Shown piece by piece: positions 18,772 to 20,476 of a stretch of DNA of 20,476 bases (position 1 is the first letter of the stretch; every line of letters starts with the position of its first letter). The position numbers and the translations under genes were made by a program. The DNA lies in IMG/VR virus record IMGVR_UViG_3300035703_000466, positions 1-20,476 of that record. One strand, given 5' to 3'. The notes beneath the pieces were generated by a model, which was not told the origin of the DNA, did not search any database, and worked only from the letters and a program-made list of their open reading frames with translations. This DNA comes from a virus.

Positions 18772-19731
18772 ATGAAAAATAATGTTTGTGTTGATGAGTG
18801 GGTTCAGTGGTTGGGTGATGTTCGTAGGTTGAGGTCTGCGACTATTTCTGTTTATCGGTACACGATGGATGAGTTCGTTCGGCATATTGAATCAGTGCCG
18901 TTTGATGCTGTCAACGCTGAGATGGTTGAGTCGTTCATGTGTCGTGTTCGTTCGAAGGGGCGTGTGCCTGCTCCTGCGACACAGAATCGTGATCGAAACT
19001 GTTTGATGAGTTTTTATAAGTTCATGCAGTCTCGTGGGCTTGCACAGACGAATCCTGCGGAGTTGGTTGGTAGGCCTGTTGTGCGTAATCGGCAGGTTAA
19101 GGCGATTCCTGATGATGTGTGGGAGTTGTTTTGGAATTCGCATATCACTGATCCTGATCGTGTGTGGGTTGGGCTTGGTGTTTTTTGTGGTTTGCGTCGA
19201 CGTGAGCTTGTGACTATTGCCCCACGCCATTTTGATTTGAGATCACAAACGATCAATCATTTGGAACGCAAGGGTGGGGGTACCTATTCCATTGAGTACG
19301 GGGAAATGGCCCGTGTTCTTGCTCAGGGTTTGCCTAGGGTGTTGCCCGATGTGGATGGTTGGTTGGCGATGGTTGAGGCGAGTGTGAATTATCGTGCTTC
19401 GCAGAATGCTACGGTTTTGGTGCCGTTTGATGCGCCCGCTCCCGAGTTGACTCGGTATCGGATGAGTTTGACGGAACCAGGGATACCTGACCCAGGTGCT
19501 ATCAATAAGAGGCTTGCAAAGTTAATTGCAAGGTCGGGGTTGGAACGAAATATTTTTTCCCCGCACTCGTTGAGACACACTTGTGCCACTAACCTGATGA
19601 GGTGTGGTGTCCCTGTGGAGGTACTTGCCGACCAGCTCGGTCATAGTTCCATTGAGACAACACGTCGTTACTTGAATACGAGTAATCAGCTCGGTGCTTG
19701 GAGGGTTAACAATGCAAAGGCTAATAGATGA
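18772..19731 (+). CDS. int: Tyrosine recombinase (phage integrase), 319 aa
   Basis: ATG 18772 with AAAGGG 8 bases upstream. The N-terminal SAM-like core-binding domain covers about residues 1-105 (SATISVYRYTMDEFVRHIES, QNRDRNCLMSFYKFMQSRGL). The catalytic domain has all the usual residues: R142 in FCGLRRRELV, K167 in LERKGGG, H265 and R268 in HSLRHTCATNL, H291 in LGHSSIETT and nucleophile Y300 in RRYLNT. It integrates and, with a partner, excises the phage at attP. It lacks the N-terminal arm-binding domain typical of lambda Int (total 319 aa), so it is closer to the XerC/D-sized group. Codon use is G/T-rich at third positions. Confidence 0.94.
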   Translation: MKNNVCVDEWVQWLGDVRRLRSATISVYRYTMDEFVRHIESVPFDAVNAEMVESFMCRVRSKGRVPAPATQNRDRNCLMSFYKFMQSRGLAQTNPAELVGRPVVRNRQVKAIPDDVWELFWNSHITDPDRVWVGLGVFCGLRRRELVTIAPRHFDLRSQTINHLERKGGGTYSIEYGEMARVLAQGLPRVLPDVDGWLAMVEASVNYRASQNATVLVPFDAPAPELTRYRMSLTEPGIPDPGAINKRLAKLIARSGLERNIFSPHSLRHTCATNLMRCGVPVEVLADQLGHSSIETTRRYLNTSNQLGAWRVNNAKANR

Positions 19732-19999
19732 CAAGACAGCAACAAAAGTAAAGAAGCTGTACAAAGATGGCATGAAGATTGTTGACATTGAGGAGACTAC
19801 GGGTCTTGCTCGGTCAACGATTTACTGGCTGCTTGATCGTGAAGGTTCGACTTCTCGTAGGACAAAAAAGAAAGTTCGGTTGACTGCTGACGAGCAAACT
19901 GTCGCACATCTTTACGACCTAATTTTGGAGCAGGAAGAAATGATTCAGGCTCAGGAGGCGGAGATCAAATCTTTGCGTAGGCGTTTACCCAAGAAATAA
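19712..19999 (+). CDS. Small HTH protein with coiled-coil tail, 95 aa (candidate excisionase/repressor)
   Basis: ATG 19712 with GGAGGG 6 bases upstream, overlapping the integrase end by 20 bases. Sequence MQRLIDDKTATKVKKLYKDG, then the HTH 'MKIVDIEETTGLARSTIYWL' (about 21-44, resolvase/Hin-type), a basic linker TSRRTKKKVR, and a heptad helix, EQEEMIQAQEAEIKSLRRRL. Co-translation with the integrase makes it a strong candidate for the recombination directionality factor or a lysogeny regulator. The HTH is well supported by pattern; the role is inferred. Confidence 0.7.
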   Translation: MQRLIDDKTATKVKKLYKDGMKIVDIEETTGLARSTIYWLLDREGSTSRRTKKKVRLTADEQTVAHLYDLILEQEEMIQAQEAEIKSLRRRLPKK

Positions 20000-20087
20000 T
20001 CAATTCTGATTTTGTATGAAATAAGTAAATAATGCACCTAAGAATCAACGGCTAGTTGGTTCACAAAAGTTTCGGACATAAGTCCGT
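20000..20087. other. Short non-coding gap with small hairpin
   Basis: These 88 bases after the HTH gene hold no gene. They contain a 5-bp stem CGGAC/GTCCG (20073-20077 with 20082-20086) just before the terminator stem, which may support termination. Confidence 0.4.
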
Positions 20088-20121
20088 AAAAATACGCGCC
20101 TTTAGGGGTGCGTATTTTTTT
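20088..20121 (+). terminator. Intrinsic terminator after the int operon
   Basis: AAAAATACGC (20088-20097) pairs with GCGTATTTTT (20110-20119), with an inner GCC/GGT extension, followed by T residues to 20121. A 10-bp AT/GC stem plus U-tract: a rho-independent terminator for the rightward transcript. The A-run on the other side would also support termination in the opposite direction. Confidence 0.88.
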
Positions 20122-20129
20122 ATTCCGCG

Positions 20130-20158
20130 TTGACAGTGTCACAACCCTCATCTAACTT
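20130..20158 (+). promoter_or_regulatory. Sigma-70-type promoter
   Basis: A perfect TTGACA (20130-20135), a 17-base spacer and TAACTT (20153-20158) just after the terminator. The spacer contains CACAACCCTCATCTAAC, which resembles the intergenic motif (CAACCCTGATCT), as if an operator overlapped the promoter. A long leader of about 135 bases with G7 and G8 tracts (20172-20178, 20182-20189) and a CTCGCC/GGCGAG hairpin (near 20208-20224) leads to the last gene. Confidence 0.65.
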
Positions 20159-20296
20159 CTCCAACGCTGGAGGGGGGGTAAGGGGGGGGGTGGCACTGGT
20201 ATCACCCACTCGCCTTAACGGCGAGCGAGTGATCTCGGCAAGCACAAGAAGTAAACAAGACAAACAGTAACAACACTGAGAAAGAACGAGGAGAAA

Positions 20297-20476
20297 GTGC
20301 TAGATGATCTTTCAGACGTTGTGGTGCATCGCCCGACTGAAATCAAAGTAACAATCCCATACGACTATCAATACGGGGAATTAATTGCTCGTGCACTTGA
20401 CCTGGGTGTGCCTTGGACTAGCGGTTCGCTTGCAACATTCTTTGAAGCACTTGCAAAGGGACATGACGCTGTCAAG
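20297..20476 (+). CDS. Unknown protein, N-terminal 60 aa (continues past window)
   Basis: A GTG at 20297 behind GAGGAG (7 bases) opens a frame that runs to the window end: VLDDLSDVVVHRPTEIKVTI (the first V read as Met), PYDYQYGELIARALDLGVPW, TSGSLATFFEALAKGHDAVK. The start is soluble and mixed alpha/beta; no motif is recognised in the visible part. It is the first gene downstream of the 20130 promoter, so it begins a further rightward operon. Confidence 0.6.
   Translation, partial: MLDDLSDVVVHRPTEIKVTIPYDYQYGELIARALDLGVPWTSGSLATFFEALAKGHDAVK

Overview
This window looks like most of the genome of a temperate, short-tailed (podovirus-like) dsDNA phage. The host is probably an actinobacterium or a related environmental bacterium. 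Evidence for a phage: a complete packaging and head set (small and large terminase, portal, scaffold, major capsid protein), a head-tail adaptor followed directly by a nozzle-like tail protein with no tape-measure, tube or sheath genes, and a tyrosine recombinase beside an apparent attachment site. The host assignment is weaker. It rests on the style of the small terminase, zinc-finger and HTH proteins, and on a 31-bp stretch matching the 3' end of a bacterial RNase P RNA gene.

Left part (1-10849, all minus strand, so read right to left): terS, terL, a zinc-ribbon protein, a one-helix membrane protein, portal, scaffold, major capsid protein, a Lys-rich protein, a small Cys protein, adaptor, nozzle, then five small or repetitive fibre-type genes. 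The last of these (Gly-rich) runs off the left edge. Most genes are coupled by 1-4 bp overlaps. Two strong stem-loops flank the Lys-rich gene and probably lower expression of the tail genes relative to capsid.

Middle (10850-11751): a divergent switch region with tandem hairpins, two small plus-strand genes, and about 330 bp of structured non-coding DNA.

Right part (11752-18548, plus strand): an accessory or early region of many small genes. These include a Gp88-like protein, a DUF932 protein, a secreted lysozyme/transglycosylase-like protein, an HTH protein and a run of very acidic small proteins in ATGA-overlapping order. Gene blocks are separated by a recurring motif (about GTCAACCCTGATCTTGTGTC), three times joined to a large hairpin or palindrome. 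A perfect palindrome core, TTTGCATATGCAAA, occurs four times. These look like a phage-wide regulatory network, comparable in layout to the stoperators of mycobacteriophage L5 (analogy only).

Far right (18549-20476): attP overlapping the 3' end of rnpB, two abutting inverted repeats, the integrase, an overlapping small HTH protein (candidate excisionase/repressor), a terminator, a promoter and the beginning of another gene that leaves the window. No tRNA, CRISPR array or insertion sequence was recognised. All calls are by reading alone, without database searches.
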